DNA of 64,000 nucleotides, taken from positions 144,681,425-144,745,424 of the forward strand of contig NC_084483.1 in the NCBI RefSeq assembly GCF_030035675.1, given 5' to 3'. Below the pieces are notes generated by a model that was not told the origin of the DNA, did not search any database, and saw only the letters and a list, made by a program, of their open reading frames with translations. Shown one piece after another: positions 1 to 11,999 of this stretch (positions are counted from its first letter, which is position 1; each line of letters opens with the position of its first letter). This stretch comes from Rhineura floridana. Its lineage: Eukaryota > Chordata > Lepidosauria > Squamata > Rhineuridae. The translations under genes were made by a program, and so were the position numbers.

Positions 1-580
1 AGGAGGGGAGAAAAAATGAGGAACATCATTGGATTGGAAAGAGGGAGGGAAAACCAGGCACAGCCCTTGAAGGCAACAAAGAGGAAAAGCAAAGCAACAA
101 AAGCAAAGAGTGAAAGAGGAGGCAGACTGTGCTTTCCTAAGGAATACCCTAGCTATCAAAGCATGGTCTGTACAAGCACAAACATACACCCACAGCTCTA
201 TGATACACTTGATTATTATTTTTTAAATGTTGGATGTAGTGACCCCAGAAGAACAATTAACATTTGGCATCAATTTGGCTGATAATTTATAGGAAGTAGA
301 AAATCTGATTGAGCAGCCATGTAACAATCTATTCAGGTTTCATAGTGGCACATCCTTTTAAAATAACAATTAAAAACCCTCCAATGTGCCTAAATTCTGT
401 GTATCTAAACGTTAGGTTATTGTTAGTCAGGAGATACTGGAAACACTTGTTTAGGCCCAGAAACCTTTATGGTTTACTCTAAGGCTCAGTGGGGAGGAAG
501 CAACAAACATGCACATTATGGAAGAATAGACAAATAGACTTTGGAGTTATCAGTGTAACGTAGCAATGCCATCCATGCTT
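1..580. other. no gene seen
   Basis: AT-rich sequence with no coding exon, tRNA-like element or LINE frame that I can recognise. Short open frames here have no family resemblance. Confidence 0.5.
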
Positions 581-582
581 GC

Positions 583-668
583 TTGGGAGTAAGACCTTTC
601 GTTCTGAAGACTTTTAAAGTTTTGAGTTCTAGAGTAAGCCCCACTGAACTGAGTGGGACTTCTGAGTT
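583..668. repeat. partial copy of the short palindromic repeat
   Basis: The stretch contains two versions of the core GAGTAAG-(CC)-CA-CTGAACT-GAGTGGGACTT seen elsewhere in the window (best copy 61120-61216). It is degraded and its ends cannot be placed. Confidence 0.35.
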
Positions 669-669
669 T

Positions 670-1475
670 CCATGCACTGTTAAGCAATTTAGTATGTGGC
701 TTTTAATTGCTGGTTGCCTTATTTCTGTCTGGTTTTATTCTGATTTCGTATCATTTTTATTATATATCTTAATATGATATATAAACCAATTGATTGAAGA
801 GTAAGATATAAATGTAGCAGATAAGTTCTGTTGTGCCGTTTAGTGGGACTTACTTGTGAGGATGCCTAGAATTTAGCTGGATTATATACATCTGTACAGT
901 ATTACTTCATTCAAGCTAACTATCATCCAATACATATGTGGGCTGTAGGGATTGGATATGTAGAATCTTGAGCACATTGAGAGTCCTGTGTAGTTGTGCC
1001 TTCAAGTATTACACTCTCTATTTTCATGCAGTATTGTTTTAGTGTACGGAGGAAGATCTAGGGTGCCAACAGGATTTTCCACGCCCTCTGGAAATGTGGA
1101 TTGGGCCCCCCACCCCATCCGCATCGGAGGATAATAATACTGGCCTATCTTGTAAGTCACTTGGGATTACTAAAATATTGTGCATGAAGCGCTCTGACAT
1201 GTACTGTATAAATCATAAGTAAAAAAGAGTCACATTTTTCATAAATAACTATCTACTCAAACTATATTCCTGATTGCTTTGAGACTTAATTAACTGTCTC
1301 TGGTGCTGGTAGTCAGGGTTTGGGACCCAAATCCCCAAACAATCCATGACATAAAAACATCATGGCTGAGAATATTGGTCACTGAACTGATTACCTTTCA
1401 ACAAAACGAAATAATGAATGTGTTTGAGATTCCCTTTTACTTAATGGAGAGAGCTCAGTTGCCTCAGTGTTGGAG
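670..1475. other. no gene seen
   Basis: No conserved exon or recognisable repeat. The sequence is low in CpG and full of stops in all frames. Confidence 0.5.
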
Positions 1476-1477
1476 TC

Positions 1478-3129
1478 ATTTGTCATTAGCGATCACTCGT
1501 GGCCGAGTAAGATTGTCTTCCAAGATAAGGTCTTTAATGGTGGGTCCGTAAGTGACTGTTGAGGCCAATTCTGGATCCACACAGCCTCCCACAGTGAGGA
1601 CATAGGTTTCCAGATGGAAGATGGTCACAATGAGGATTTGCTTGACGTGCCTTCTGCTTGGCTCGTTTGTCCCTTTCGCCCTATACTCATGCTTCTTCAA
1701 AGTCCATAGCACCTTTGATAATGGTCGACCTCCAATTGGGATGCTCATGGGCCAAGGCTTCCCAGTTCTCGATGCTTATGTTACATTTTTTTAGATTAGC
1801 TTTGAGAACATCTTTAAACCTCTTTTGCTGTCCACCGATATTCCGTTTTCCATCCTTAAGTTGGGAGTAAAGTAGCTGCTTTGGAAGATGGTGATCAGGC
1901 ATTCGAACAACATGGCCGGTCCAGCGAAGTTGATGTTGGAGGATCATTGTTTCAACACTGGTGGTCTTTGCTTCTTTCAATACGCTAACATTAGTCCACC
2001 TATCTTCCAAGTAATTTGAAGAATTTTCCAGAGGCAGCATTAGTGGAATCTTTCAAGAAGTTGGGAGTGGCGTTTATAGATGGTCCATGTTTCACAGGCG
2101 TACAGTAAGGTCGGTGGTACAATGGCTTTGTAAATAAGCATTTTGGTCTCCCTGAGAATATCCCAATCCTTGAACACTCTACGCGTCATTTGGGAGAATG
2201 CGGCACTTGCAGAGCTCAGACGATGCTGAATTTCAGTGTCGATGTCAGCTTTTACAGAGAGATGGCTGCCAAGATAAGAAAAGTGATTGACATTCTCCAG
2301 CGTCGCACCATTAAGTTGGATTGATGGTGCTACAGAGGGATTGGTTTGCACCTGCTGATGAAGCACTTTGGCTTTTTTGATGTTAAGCGAGAGGCCAAGC
2401 TTTTCATATGCTTCTGCAAAGACATTTAGGATAGTTTGAAGATCTTCCTTTGAATGTGGGGAGACTACATTATCATCTGCATATTGAAGTTCTACAACGG
2501 AAGTTGTAATTACCTTACTTTTTGCTTTCAGCCTACTGAGATTAAAAAGCTTTTCTTCTGTTCGATATGTGATTTCCATGCCAGTGGGAAGTTTCCCCTC
2601 AACAAGGAGTAGAATCATGGCAATGAAAATAGCAGATAAGGTCGGAGCAATGACACATCCCTGTTCGACGCCTGATCCCACTTTGAATGGATCACTTTGA
2701 GAGCCATTGTTATTCAAAATTGTTGCCGTCATGTTATGGAGGAGTCGCAAAATATTAACAAATTGATCAGGGCATTCAATTTTCAGAAGGATGGTCCAGA
2801 GAGCAGTTCGATTTACAGTATCATAGTCAGATCAATAAACGCCATATACAGAGGTCGGTTTTGCTCCCTGCATTTTTCTTGAAGCTGTCTTGCAGTGAAA
2901 ATCATGTCCACTGTCCCCCTGGAAGGGCAGAAACCATTTTGGGATTCAGGGAGGATGTCTTCTGAGATAGGTAGGAGGCGATTTGCGAGGATTCTTGCAA
3001 GGATTTTACCTGCAGTAGCAAGAAGAGAGATGCCTCGGTAGTTCCCACAATCTGTTCTATCACCCTTCTTGAAAAGAGTGATAATTATGGCACCCTAAAG
3101 TCTTCCGGGATCTCCTCCCTCATCCAGAT
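1478..3129 (-). mobile_element. RTE-type LINE, 3' half (reverse transcriptase and tail)
   Basis: This is the 3' half of an old non-LTR retrotransposon; the 5' half lies at 7308-9545, and the two were split by the L2 at 3130-7307. On the minus strand it encodes the middle and end of the reverse transcriptase. Visible motifs are GISLL, a degraded SQNGFCPSRGTVDMIF block, GCVIAPTL, the catalytic QYADDN box and SYLGSHLS, followed by the C-terminal QLRWTGHVVRMPD motif known in RTE-type polymerases. The frame is broken by several frameshifts and by a lesion just after the FIDLT box. The 3' end near 1478 (GGCGATCACT-like on the minus strand) is also found at 40345, which supports the border. The exact clade (RTE-X or a relative) is uncertain; it differs from the BovB copies at 11.6, 23.3 and 43 kb. 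Confidence 0.85.
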
Positions 3130-3136
3130 TTTTTCA

Positions 3137-3156
3137 ATAATAATAATAATAATAAT
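3137..3156. repeat. (AAT)n microsatellite tail of the L2
   Basis: Simple repeat on the plus strand that forms the 3' terminus of the minus-strand L2. L2-type LINEs end in short microsatellites rather than poly(A). Confidence 0.85.
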
Positions 3157-3385
3157 TTAATTTATGTGTCGCCTATCTGGCCAATGGCCACTCTAGGCGA
3201 CGTACAAATCAGTTGCAGTAAATGCAGCACAATAAAATACACATAAAATACAATATAACAAGGAAACTATAAATAGGAATGATAACAGTTCAGAGTAATA
3301 GGCAATAGTCCTGAAAATTAACCCTCCCCGGAAGTCCCAAAGGCCTGTCTGAAAAGCCAGGTCTTCAAGGCTTTGCGGAATACAT

Positions 3386-6367
3386 TCAGGGAAGGGCATG
3401 CCAAAGATCGTACGGGAGGGAGTTCCAGAGAGTGGGGGGCGCCACTGAAAATGCCCTCTCTCTAGTCCCCACCAACCTAGCTGTTTTAGTTGGTGGGACT
3501 GAGAGAAGGCCCTGAGTGGCTGATCTTGTCGGGCGGCATAATTGGTGACGCTGGAGGCGCTCCATCAGGTAAACTGGTCCGAAACTGTGTAGGAATTTAA
3601 AGGTTAGTACCAACACCTTGAATTGAGCCCGGAAAATAACTGGAAGCCAATGTAGATTGAATAACACTGGAGTGATGTGTTCCCGGCGGTGACAATTTGT
3701 AAGTAGTCGAGCCACAGCATTTTGTATAAGTTGTAATTTCCGGACTGTTTTCAAAGGTAACCCCACGTAGAGCGCATTGCAGTAGTCTAAACGAGAGGTG
3801 ACCAGGGCATGTACTACCAGTGGGAGCTGATGAGCAGGGAGGTAGGGTTGCAGCCTACGAATGAGGTGTAATTGATACCAGGCTGCCCGGCTCACTGCTG
3901 AAATCTGAGCCTCCATGGACAGCCTGGAATCAAGAACAACCCCAAGGCTGCGGACCTGGTCCTTTAGGGGCAATCTTACCCCATTGAACATCAGGTCAAC
4001 ATCTCCCAACCTTCCCTTGTCTCCCACAAGCAGCAGCTCAGTCTTATCGGGATTCAACTTCAACCTGTTCCTTCCCATCCATCCACTCACGGATTCCAGG
4101 CACTTGGACATGGTCTCCACAGCCAACTCTGGCGAAGATTTAAACGAGAGATAGAGCTGAGTGTCATCCGCATATTGGTGACACTGCAGCCCAAATCTCC
4201 TAATGATTGTCCCCAGCGGCTTCACATAGATATTAAATAGCATGGGAGAGAGGATAGAGCCCTGTGGCACACCACAATTGAGAGGCCAAGGGTCTGAAAC
4301 CTCCTCCCCCAATGCTACCTGTTGATGCCTATCGGAGAGAAAGGAATGGAACCACCGTAATACAGTGCCTCCTATTCCCAATCCCTCCAGGCGATGTAAA
4401 AGGATACTGTGGTCAACAGTATCAAAAGCCGCTGAAAGATCGAGGAGGACAAGAAAGGTGAATTCTCTCCTATCTAATGCCCTCCTCATATCATCAACCA
4501 GAGCGACCAAGGCTGTTTCAGTTCCATGTCCAGTCCTGAAACCCGATTGGTATGGATCCAAATAATCCGTTTCATCCAAGTGTGTCGACAACGGATTAGC
4601 CACCACTCGCTCAATGACCTTGCCCAAGAATGGTAAATTCGAAATTGGGCGAAAGTTATTCAAAACCTAGGGATCCAAGGAGGGCTTCTTTAAGATGGGC
4701 TTTACAATTGCCTCCTTGAGGGCTAATGTCATTACACCCTCCTTCAAGGATGCATTGACCACCGCCTTGATCCCCTCTCCCAGTTTCTCTTTGCAGCTCA
4801 CCAGGAGCCACGATGGACAAGGATCATTTAAACAGGTGGTAGGCTTCACAGTCGAGAGCACCTTGTCCACATCCTCAGAAGGGAGAGGCCGAAACCGATC
4901 CCACTTGACTGGCTTGCAACTGGCCAACTCTGATTCACTCACTGCATCCACGGCGTACGGGATCGAGCTCCGTAAATGTTCGATTTTGTCAGCAAAGTGC
5001 TTTGCTAACTTGTCACAGGAGGTCTTGGACTGCTCCAAGGGTTCCTGAGCAACTGGACCGACCAGGCTTCGGACCACTTGGAACAACCTCCTGGGACAGC
5101 ACTCTGCTGATGCAATAGAGGCAGCAAAGAACTTCTTCTTTTCTGCCTTTATTGCCACTTGGTAGGCAGTTACTGCTGCTCTAACCTGTGTCCGGACATC
5201 TTCGGAACGGGATTTCCGCCACCGGCGCTCTAGTCGTCTCACCTCCTGTCTCAGATTACGCAACCGTGGTGTGTACCATGGTGCTAACTGAGTTCTGTTC
5301 AGGGGGAGAGGACGTTTTGGTGCCACCCGGTCCAGAGCCCTGGTGATCCCTTCATTCCACTCTAACACCAGGGAGTCAACCGAGCGGCCTTCAGCAGGTT
5401 CCAATTCCCCAAGCGCAGTCAGGAATCCTTCTGGATCCATCAGGCGTCTGGGGCGGACCATTCTAATAAGTCCTTTTCCCTTGCGGAGGGTGTGAGGCAT
5501 CGAGAAGTCTATATTTACCAGGTAGTGATCTGACCATGACACAGGGGTGGAAGAAGCAACCCCAAACTTCAGAGCACTTCCCTCCCCTCTCAGGACAAAC
5601 ATAAGGTCGAGAGCATGATCGGCTACATGGGTGGGCCCAGTATTACTAAGGTGCAGTTCCCCGGAAGCCATAGTTTCCAGGAAATCCCGAGGGGCCCCAG
5701 TGAGAGTGGTCTCGGCATGCACGTTGAAGTCACCCAGCACCAATAATTCTGGGGACAACGCCCGTACAGCCGAGACCACCTCAAGCACCTCGGCCAGGGA
5801 GTCTGCTGTGCAGTGGGGTGGGCGGTACACCAGCAGGATCCCCAAACTGCCCTTCGGGCCCAACCTCCAGTACATGCAATCAACAAACTTAGTCCTATGT
5901 AGAGGAGGTCTGGTAAAAACTAAAGACTCCTGGTAGATGACTGCCACACCCCCTCCCCGCCTTCCCACCCTCGGCTGCTGTGCATAACGGAAACCCGGTG
6001 GACACATGGCCTCAAGAATGGGAGCTGCGGCCTCATCCAACCAGGTCTCCGTAATACATGCCAGGTCTGCCTGTCCATCCAAGATTGTATCATGGATGTG
6101 TGATGTTTTTTGTACTACAGACCTGGCATTACACAACAACAGTCGAAGGTTGGTAGGAAACCTGCATCCCCCAGTTATCGTCTGGTTTTGGACAGACCCG
6201 GAACATGGGATGGGTACTAAGCATCTATCCCGCGTTCCCCTAATCTGGCATGGTCTGCCCTTAGTACCACTCCGGCGTCTGCCGCCCACTCTTTCTATAA
6301 TTTGGCCCCTCACCCTCCCTGTCACATCCCCCCCTGACTTACACATGCCCCTATCCCGGACCGCCAA
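3386..6367 (-). pseudogene. L2 ORF2: endonuclease-reverse transcriptase, one in-frame stop
   Basis: The frame reads 6367 to 3386 with only one interruption, a TAG at 4667-4669 (residue 567); about 990 residues lie in one phase. The N-terminal third is an APE-type endonuclease: LLLCNARSVVQK at the start, the ITETWL metal-binding box, GDFNVHAE, and a terminal SWSDHYLV box. The reverse transcriptase follows, with ILKKPSLDP, NNFRPISNLPFLGKVIE, the [13 protein letters not shown] catalytic block, CGVPQGSILSPMLF and the QYADDTQLY box holding the catalytic aspartates. The C-terminal part (LDYCNALYVGLP, WLPVIFRAQFKVL) is typical of L2/CR1. The TAG lies between KPSLDP and the conserved L-N-N-F/Y-R-P-I-S, where relatives have a sense codon. 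The first ATG in the frame is at 6367; the true start is uncertain. Confidence 0.88.
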
Positions 6368-6419
6368 TCAGACAGGCCACCCACCCCAAAGCAATAGTAA
6401 ACCGGAGACCCACCTCTAA

Positions 6420-7307
6420 ACACTCTGATAACTGTTAAATTAATTAAAATTAAAAATTAAAATCAATATCAATACAATATCCATCACATCCATACATCTA
6501 CACATCCATGCATCCCCACAGTCAGCGTAAATCAACACAATGGTCCTAGTATTGGTAATGATAGCAATAATAAGATGACAGTCCTATGCGGTAGCAGGGC
6601 AGTTCATAAATAGTGCTCACAGACAGGGCTTACAAGCGGAGTATAGTCAAAGTTGTAATAATTCACAGTCAAGGCCCACAGCCACAAAGGCTGGCGACCG
6701 CAATGATACAGCAGCTGATAGTAAAACGCAGCACCAACTCCAGTCAATAAGCAAAAGTCTAAAGTCCAAACTCCAGTAGCGGCCACATTCCAGCAGATGG
6801 CAGACGACAGCAACAACAGCCGCAGCATAGAACAGCAGCGGTTCGAAACGGCACCAGGACTGCAGCCCCGTGCCAGGCAAGGGCGGGGCGTCCAAAACCA
6901 ACGGCGATCCAAGGCCGCAGCGCCGCAACCCCGCTCTGCACGTCTGGGCTCAGCAACCAACGGCCCAGGAACAACAAGATGGCGGCGGTCCCAACCGAAC
7001 AGCGGCACAGCAGCACTCGCCCTCGGGCGACGATGACAGTCCAGGAAGGGCGCGGCGTGGCCGTCCGTCACAACAACAGGCAGCAGCCGCAACCCAGCCG
7101 CAACAATCCAGAAAGGATCCAAGGGAGCGCGGCGCCGCCCACGCCCGGCCGCAACGGCAGAGCAGCAGCACCCGAGACCGCGGCGCCAGAGGCCGCAGGA
7201 AGGAGCACAGCAACTCCACGCAACCACACAGCAAGGACCAACAACGGCCACACACACAGCCAGCCTCGCACCAGCAGACGATGTCATCAGGAGTACAGAT
7301 AAGGTGA
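6420..7307 (-). other. GC-rich 5' leader of the L2
   Basis: CpG- and CAG/CTG-rich sequence between the 5' border of the L2 and its long frame, presumably the 5' UTR with the internal promoter. Open frames occur on both strands, the longest being a Cys-rich 227-codon frame on the minus strand (6604-7287). I see no coiled coil, zinc knuckle or esterase motif of the kind found in LINE ORF1 proteins, so I read these frames as by-products of composition. Confidence 0.65.
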
Positions 7308-9545
7308 GAGATGGTAGATGAGCTTATGAAGTTGTTGTGTAAATTCAGGCCCACCTTCTTTAAAGACTTCAGCAGGAATTCCATCAGGTCCATTAGCTTT
7401 GGTATTCTTCATTTGATTAATGGCTTTACTGACTTCATCCAAATAAGGGGATATTGCAAGCTCATCTCTAATTTGTTGTTGTGGGATTTGCGAGAAGACC
7501 TCATCAGCCACAATAGAATTAAGATTAAGGAGGTCGTGGTAATGCTCTTTCCAACGCAGGGCAATAGACTCTTTGTCCTTTAGAAGTTTGGTACCATCTA
7601 TTGATTGGAAGGGATTGGTACCATAATTTGTTGGTCCGTAGATGGCCTTTGTGGCATTAAAAAAGCCCCGTGCATCATGAGCATCTGCAAAATGCTGGAT
7701 TCCTTGAGCTTTCTTTATCCACCAGGTGTTCTTAAGTTCTCTAGTAGTTCTTTGGACCTCAGCCTTTGCACCGGCATATATATTTTTTCTTAGCAGCACA
7801 GTTAATGCCTTTTTGCCATTTCTGGAAGGCTGTCCTTTTCTTGTCAATGATATGTTCAATCTCACTCATTCTCATCAAACCAGTCCTGATGTTTCTTAGT
7901 TTGGTATCCAATAGTTTGTTCACATGCTGCAATAATGGAAGTCTTCAGTTTAATCTAGTGTTCCTCAACGTTTTCAGGGAGTTCCGTAGGTAGATGTTTC
8001 TTGTGAGTTGTTTGAAACAAGCTCGCTTAATAGGATCTTGAAGGGCGTGGATGTTCATTTTACGCCTTGGTTTTCTTCCTTGGAGCCTACGTTGAGGAAC
8101 AATATTAATGGCCATATTGGATCGAATTAATCAGTGATCTGTCCAGCAGTCATCGGCACTCATCATGGCCCTGGTGAGGAGTACATCACGACGATCTCTG
8201 GCACGGACAATTACGTAATCCAGGAGATGCCAGTGCTTCGACCGAGGGTGCTTCCATGATGTTTAAATTTATCTTTCTGGTGAAAGAGTGTGTTTGTGAT
8301 AACAAGATTATGCTCTGCACATTTAGTCAGAAGTAGAATTCCATTCAGGTTGCTATTGCCAACTCCTTTTTCCCCAATGGTTTCTGGCCATAAATCAAAA
8401 TCATGCCCAACTCTTGCATTGAAATCGCCCAGGTCCTCCTTAGGTATCTCTGATAAGATGGTGTCCAGCTGGGTATAAAAAATTTCCTTGATGTCTTCAT
8501 CAGCATCTAATGTTGGTGCATAAGCACTTACAATAGTTGCCTGCTGGTTTTTGGTGAGTTTTAATCGGAGAGTTGAGAGTCGTTCATTAATGCCAATAGG
8601 AATTTCTGACAAGAGCTTCACGAGATCATTTTTAATAGCAAAGCCTACTCCATGTATTTGTTGTTGTTGTTCAGGCAGTCCTTTCCAGAAGAAGGTGTAA
8701 CCTCTTTTTTCTTCCTTCAATTTTCCCTCTCCTGCTCTTCAAGTTTCTTGGAGTGCTGCTATGTTAATATCAAAACGTCTCAACTCTCTCGCAATGATGG
8801 CAGTCCTGCATTCAGGAAGTTCACTATCTGTATTGTCCAGCATTGTCCATATATTCCACGTTCCAAAGTTTATTTGTTTTTTGTGACCGCTAAGTGGTGA
8901 CCCCACTGGACGCGGTGATCCAGTCAGGGAGAGAGACGAGGCAGACTATGTTTAGGGCACCTTTTCTAGCTCCTTCCCCATACAGGGTGAGCAGAGTGGG
9001 TCCTGAATAGAACTGCTCAGTCGTGGATACAGCTGCTGAACAACTCAACTGCCTCGGTCCTTGAGCCAGGACGACTGAGTCTGTATCCACCGCCCATGTG
9101 CCGGTCCACGACTAGGGCTTCTGGATTTCACAGTCCTGCCCCCATTGTGTTTCACCGATCGCCATGGGATTGGTTTGGTTTGCTTGGAAGATGCCTGTGC
9201 GTGAATTTGTTTTATGTGGGGAGATCGGTGCATGACGATCAACACACAATCTTGACAGAAAAAGGCTTTGATCCAATGGCATGGATACCATGACGATTGG
9301 AAGTCTTTTATCTGCTGCAGCCTTCATCCGCCTTCACAGCCATTGTAAGATACGCACTGTTATCCTCCGCCTGTTCTGCTGTTGAGGACTTTCTTGGATC
9401 GTTCTTTGTCTGGTTCCTCTCCCTTGCCCTTACCGCCATGGGTGACCCTGCTGGGAGTACATGACTCCCGACGGCACCGCTCACAGGGTTCATTGGAACA
9501 CACAAGCCCACTCACCACTGCAAGGTGACGATCCAGCGAGGGGAG
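7308..9545 (-). mobile_element. RTE-type LINE, 5' half (leader, endonuclease, start of RT)
   Basis: Continuation of the element at 1478-3129. The APE endonuclease lies at about 8211-8720, with GVGFAIKNDLV, the VSAYAPT block, the GDFNARVG catalytic box and NLVITNTLFH. The linker and N-terminal RT region lie at 7311-7865, with KAIYGPTNYGTNP and the GPDGIPAEVFKEGG box. The frame is broken between these blocks. The region 8880-9545 is the non-coding leader and shares its 5' terminus (GGATCGTCACCTTG on the minus strand) with the copy at 40345-40825, which fixes the 5' end near 9545. Without the inserted L2 the element is about 3.9 kb, so this is close to a full-length copy, though much mutated. 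Confidence 0.85.
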
Positions 9546-9548
9546 TGT

Positions 9549-9625
9549 TGGAGTAAGCCCCCGTTGATTTCAGCAGGATTCTGAGTTATGCATACAATTA
9601 GCCTGAATAGCTACAATCCTATGTA
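9549..9625. repeat. copy of the short palindromic repeat
   Basis: Contains GGAGTAAGCCCCCGTTGATTT followed by a degraded return arm and an ACAATCCTATGTATG end, matching the family best seen at 61120-61216. Confidence 0.45.
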
Positions 9626-9669
9626 TGTTTATTTGAGAGTAATTCCTCCTTCTAGTAGCAAGGGAAGTA

Positions 9670-9835
9670 GTAGTTAAAAGAGTGCGGATCTGGGAGACTA
9701 AGGTTCAAATCCCCACTCAGCCACGAAGCTCACTGGGTGATCTTGAGCCAGTTACTGTCTCTCTGCCTACCTCACAGTGTTGTTGTGAGGATAAAATAGA
9801 GAGATGGAGAACTAGGCCTAGTTCTCTAGGCCTAC
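9670..9835 (+). mobile_element. tRNA-derived SINE
   Basis: A tRNA-like head carries a B box GGTTCAAATCC at 9702-9712. The body TCACTGGGTGATCTTGAGCCAGT and the CTCACAGTGTTGTTGTGAGG segment also occur, inverted, at 46505-46705. The head resembles the Sauria SINE but the tail does not match BovB, so this is a different subfamily or an older type. Confidence 0.7.
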
Positions 9836-9839
9836 AGGG

Positions 9840-10775
9840 AGTATTGGAGATTATTTCAAAATGGACAATACAGCCACAAACGGAACATATAACTCAAAAT
9901 GAAGGCTGCAATGATAAACATAATTACAAGGGGGACACATAATGGAGAAATTTTATATATCCACACGTATAAACATTGATATATAAGAAGATACAGGTTT
10001 ATGAAATATAACAAAATCACAAGGAACTAGGAAGGAAAAGGCCCACAGGCCTGAGAGACCCTGAAAGAGAAGCAAGTTCAGCTTGAACTTCTCAACCAGT
10101 GAGATGAAGCAAGGAGGCCTGTGTGTATGATTAACTTTGGAGTAATGAATGTATTGTTTATGAGCAAGCACACATGTGATAAGAATGTAACAAGTGCTGG
10201 ATGTGCTGGTTAGTTGGATGGATGGACTGCTTAGATCTTTCCATGGTAAAGATGGGCTTTAATGAGTATATCGTTTGTGAGCAAATAAGCATATAATCTA
10301 TGATTGATAATTTTGAACTGTTTGATCCTGAGAAACTGATTTTAGCGATTCTAGTGTAGAGCAATGATGCCGACTAGGGGAAAAGCTTTGTAACAAGTAT
10401 CAAAGTTAGAAATGAGAGAAACATTGAGGTTAATACTGATTTCTAAAATAACCCAGTGTCTTCAATTGCAGTTTTAATAAGTAAAATACAACTTTGTGAG
10501 TTTTCATGGTAAAAAGGTATTTTGAGGTGGTTTGCTTTTTCTCTTTCCCTGGGACTGGGAGATAGTGGATGGCATAGGATCACCAGCGTTTCCTTGACTG
10601 TGTAGCCTTCAGTCCTAAGCCCAGCACTGTAATCATAACTATATCTCTTCAGCTATGTATTTTTAAGTTGGGAATGGGATATCTAAGAAAATATAAGAAA
10701 TAAAAACCCCTATAGTAAACTAATAAAACTGTGGTGCTCATGAACTTCCAGTCACCCTGAGTGAGCCAAACCTAG
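9840..10775. other. no gene seen
   Basis: Unremarkable AT-rich sequence. No conserved exon, LINE frame or SINE was recognised. Confidence 0.5.
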
Positions 10776-10779
10776 CCTG

Positions 10780-11310
10780 GTATTGTTAAGGAACATGTTG
10801 TAAAATCTTGGGTCAGCTTGGCCGATCAAGAACCATGAAAGTACCAGATACGCATGAAGTGTATGGTAGAAAACTGGTCTGAACTGGCCCAAAAACCATT
10901 AGTAAAGTGAGACAGCAGAATAGTGATAACATCGGTCAAGGCGACAAGGGAAATATTGGAAATATTAATCAAGGGGAAAGATTGACATTAGTCAAAGAAG
11001 ACAGTAGAATAATGGAAGAGGAGGTGTCTTCCAATTATGAATATACTTGTGCTCGTTTTAATAAAGTTATCCGGTTGGTTGGAAATATTGCAGAAGGGAG
11101 GAACTGTTATGTTATGAGGGAAAGAACTTGTGGGATTGGTGAACTAATGTCACATGTGTATTTAGTACTGTACAAAAGAGCCATGCAGACTGTGCCTCTT
11201 TGCAGTCCTCACCAGACTCTCTGGGAGGCTGACCCTGCATATGCTTGTAAAGAATAAAGGACTACCTTTTTGCTTCAAGCCTGTGTCTTCAAATTTTTTC
11301 AAGGACCCCC
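10780..11310 (+). mobile_element. possible solo LTR of an endogenous retrovirus (fossil)
   Basis: The right part reads like the R/U5 end of a retroviral LTR: an AATAAAGGACTACC polyadenylation region followed by GCTTCAAGCCTGTGTCTTC. No viral coding region lies beside it. Borders are not fixed by a target duplication that I could find, so this is a tentative call. Confidence 0.35.
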
Positions 11311-11559
11311 AGTCAAAGATCCCAAAGGAGAAAATTCTCCATCACACGGTGGGACTTTCTTCTCAATAAAAATGCATGGGATTTCACAGAAAGAAAGGAG
11401 TGGCAGAAATGATTGAAGAGTGAATAGTTTAATATCACAGACAAGATTAGTATAAAGTGACCCAACCCCACCTTTTTATAAAATTTTGTCTTCTTTAAAT
11501 GAAGAAAACAGCACAGATTTACAAACAACTTATAAATCTACAAGACAAAATAAAAAAGG

Positions 11560-11992
11560 AAAATATATCTATGTATGGATGTGAAAGTTGGACAGTGAAT
11601 AAGGTGGATAAGAGAAAAATCAACTCATTTGAAATGTGGTGCTGGAGGAGAGCTTTGCGCATACCATGCACTGCGAAAAAGACAAATAATTGGGTGTTAG
11701 AACAAATTAAACCAGACCTGTCACTAGAAGCTAAAATGATGAAACTGAGGTTATCATACTTTGAACGCATCGTGAGAAGACATGATTCACTAGAAAATAT
11801 AATAATGCTGGGGAAAACAGAAGGGAGTAGAAAAAGAGGAAGGCCAAACAAGAGATGGATTGATTCCATAAAGGAAGCCACAGACCTGAACTTACAAGAT
11901 CTGAACAGGGTGGTTCATGACAGATGCTCTTGGAGGTCGCTGATTCATAGGGTCGCCATAAGTCGTAGTCGACTTGAAGGCACATAGCAACA
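11560..11992 (+). mobile_element. BovB (RTE) LINE, 5'-truncated 3' end
   Basis: About 140 codons of the BovB C-terminus are still open: YGCESWTV, the FEMWCWRRALRIP block, LGKTEG, RKRGRPNKRWIDSIKEAT and [16 protein letters not shown]. The sequence ends in CGACTTGAAGGCACATAGCAAC, the BovB 3' terminus. Only the last part of the element is present, as expected from incomplete reverse transcription. Related copies are at 23288-23702 and, inverted, 42950-43178. Confidence 0.88.
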
Positions 11993-11999
11993 ATTATTG

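Larger units (their letters stand above)
3130..7307 (-). mobile_element. near full-length L2-type LINE (about 4.2 kb), inserted in the RTE-type LINE
   Basis: The element has a GC-rich 5' leader (6420-7307), one long frame with endonuclease and reverse transcriptase (3386-6367), a short 3' UTR containing the GTACGTCGCCTAGAGTGG signature, and an (ATT)n tail. The signature recurs at 52390, so it belongs to the family. Both borders are set by the interrupted host LINE: removing the element rejoins the host reading frame as ...HKLIYHL-IWMREE... with no bases left over. Any target duplication is therefore only a few bases or absent, as is usual for L2/CR1 elements. The single stop in the long frame suggests a fairly recent insertion. 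Confidence 0.88.

Noticed and set aside
4667-4669. TAG in the L2 frame as a programmed read-through site
   Set aside because: No read-through context is apparent and relatives have a sense codon; an ordinary nonsense mutation is simpler.
6604-7287. 227-codon Cys/Leu-rich frame on the minus strand in the GC-rich L2 leader
   Set aside because: Open frames occur on both strands of this CpG-rich stretch, with no ORF1 motif; composition explains them.
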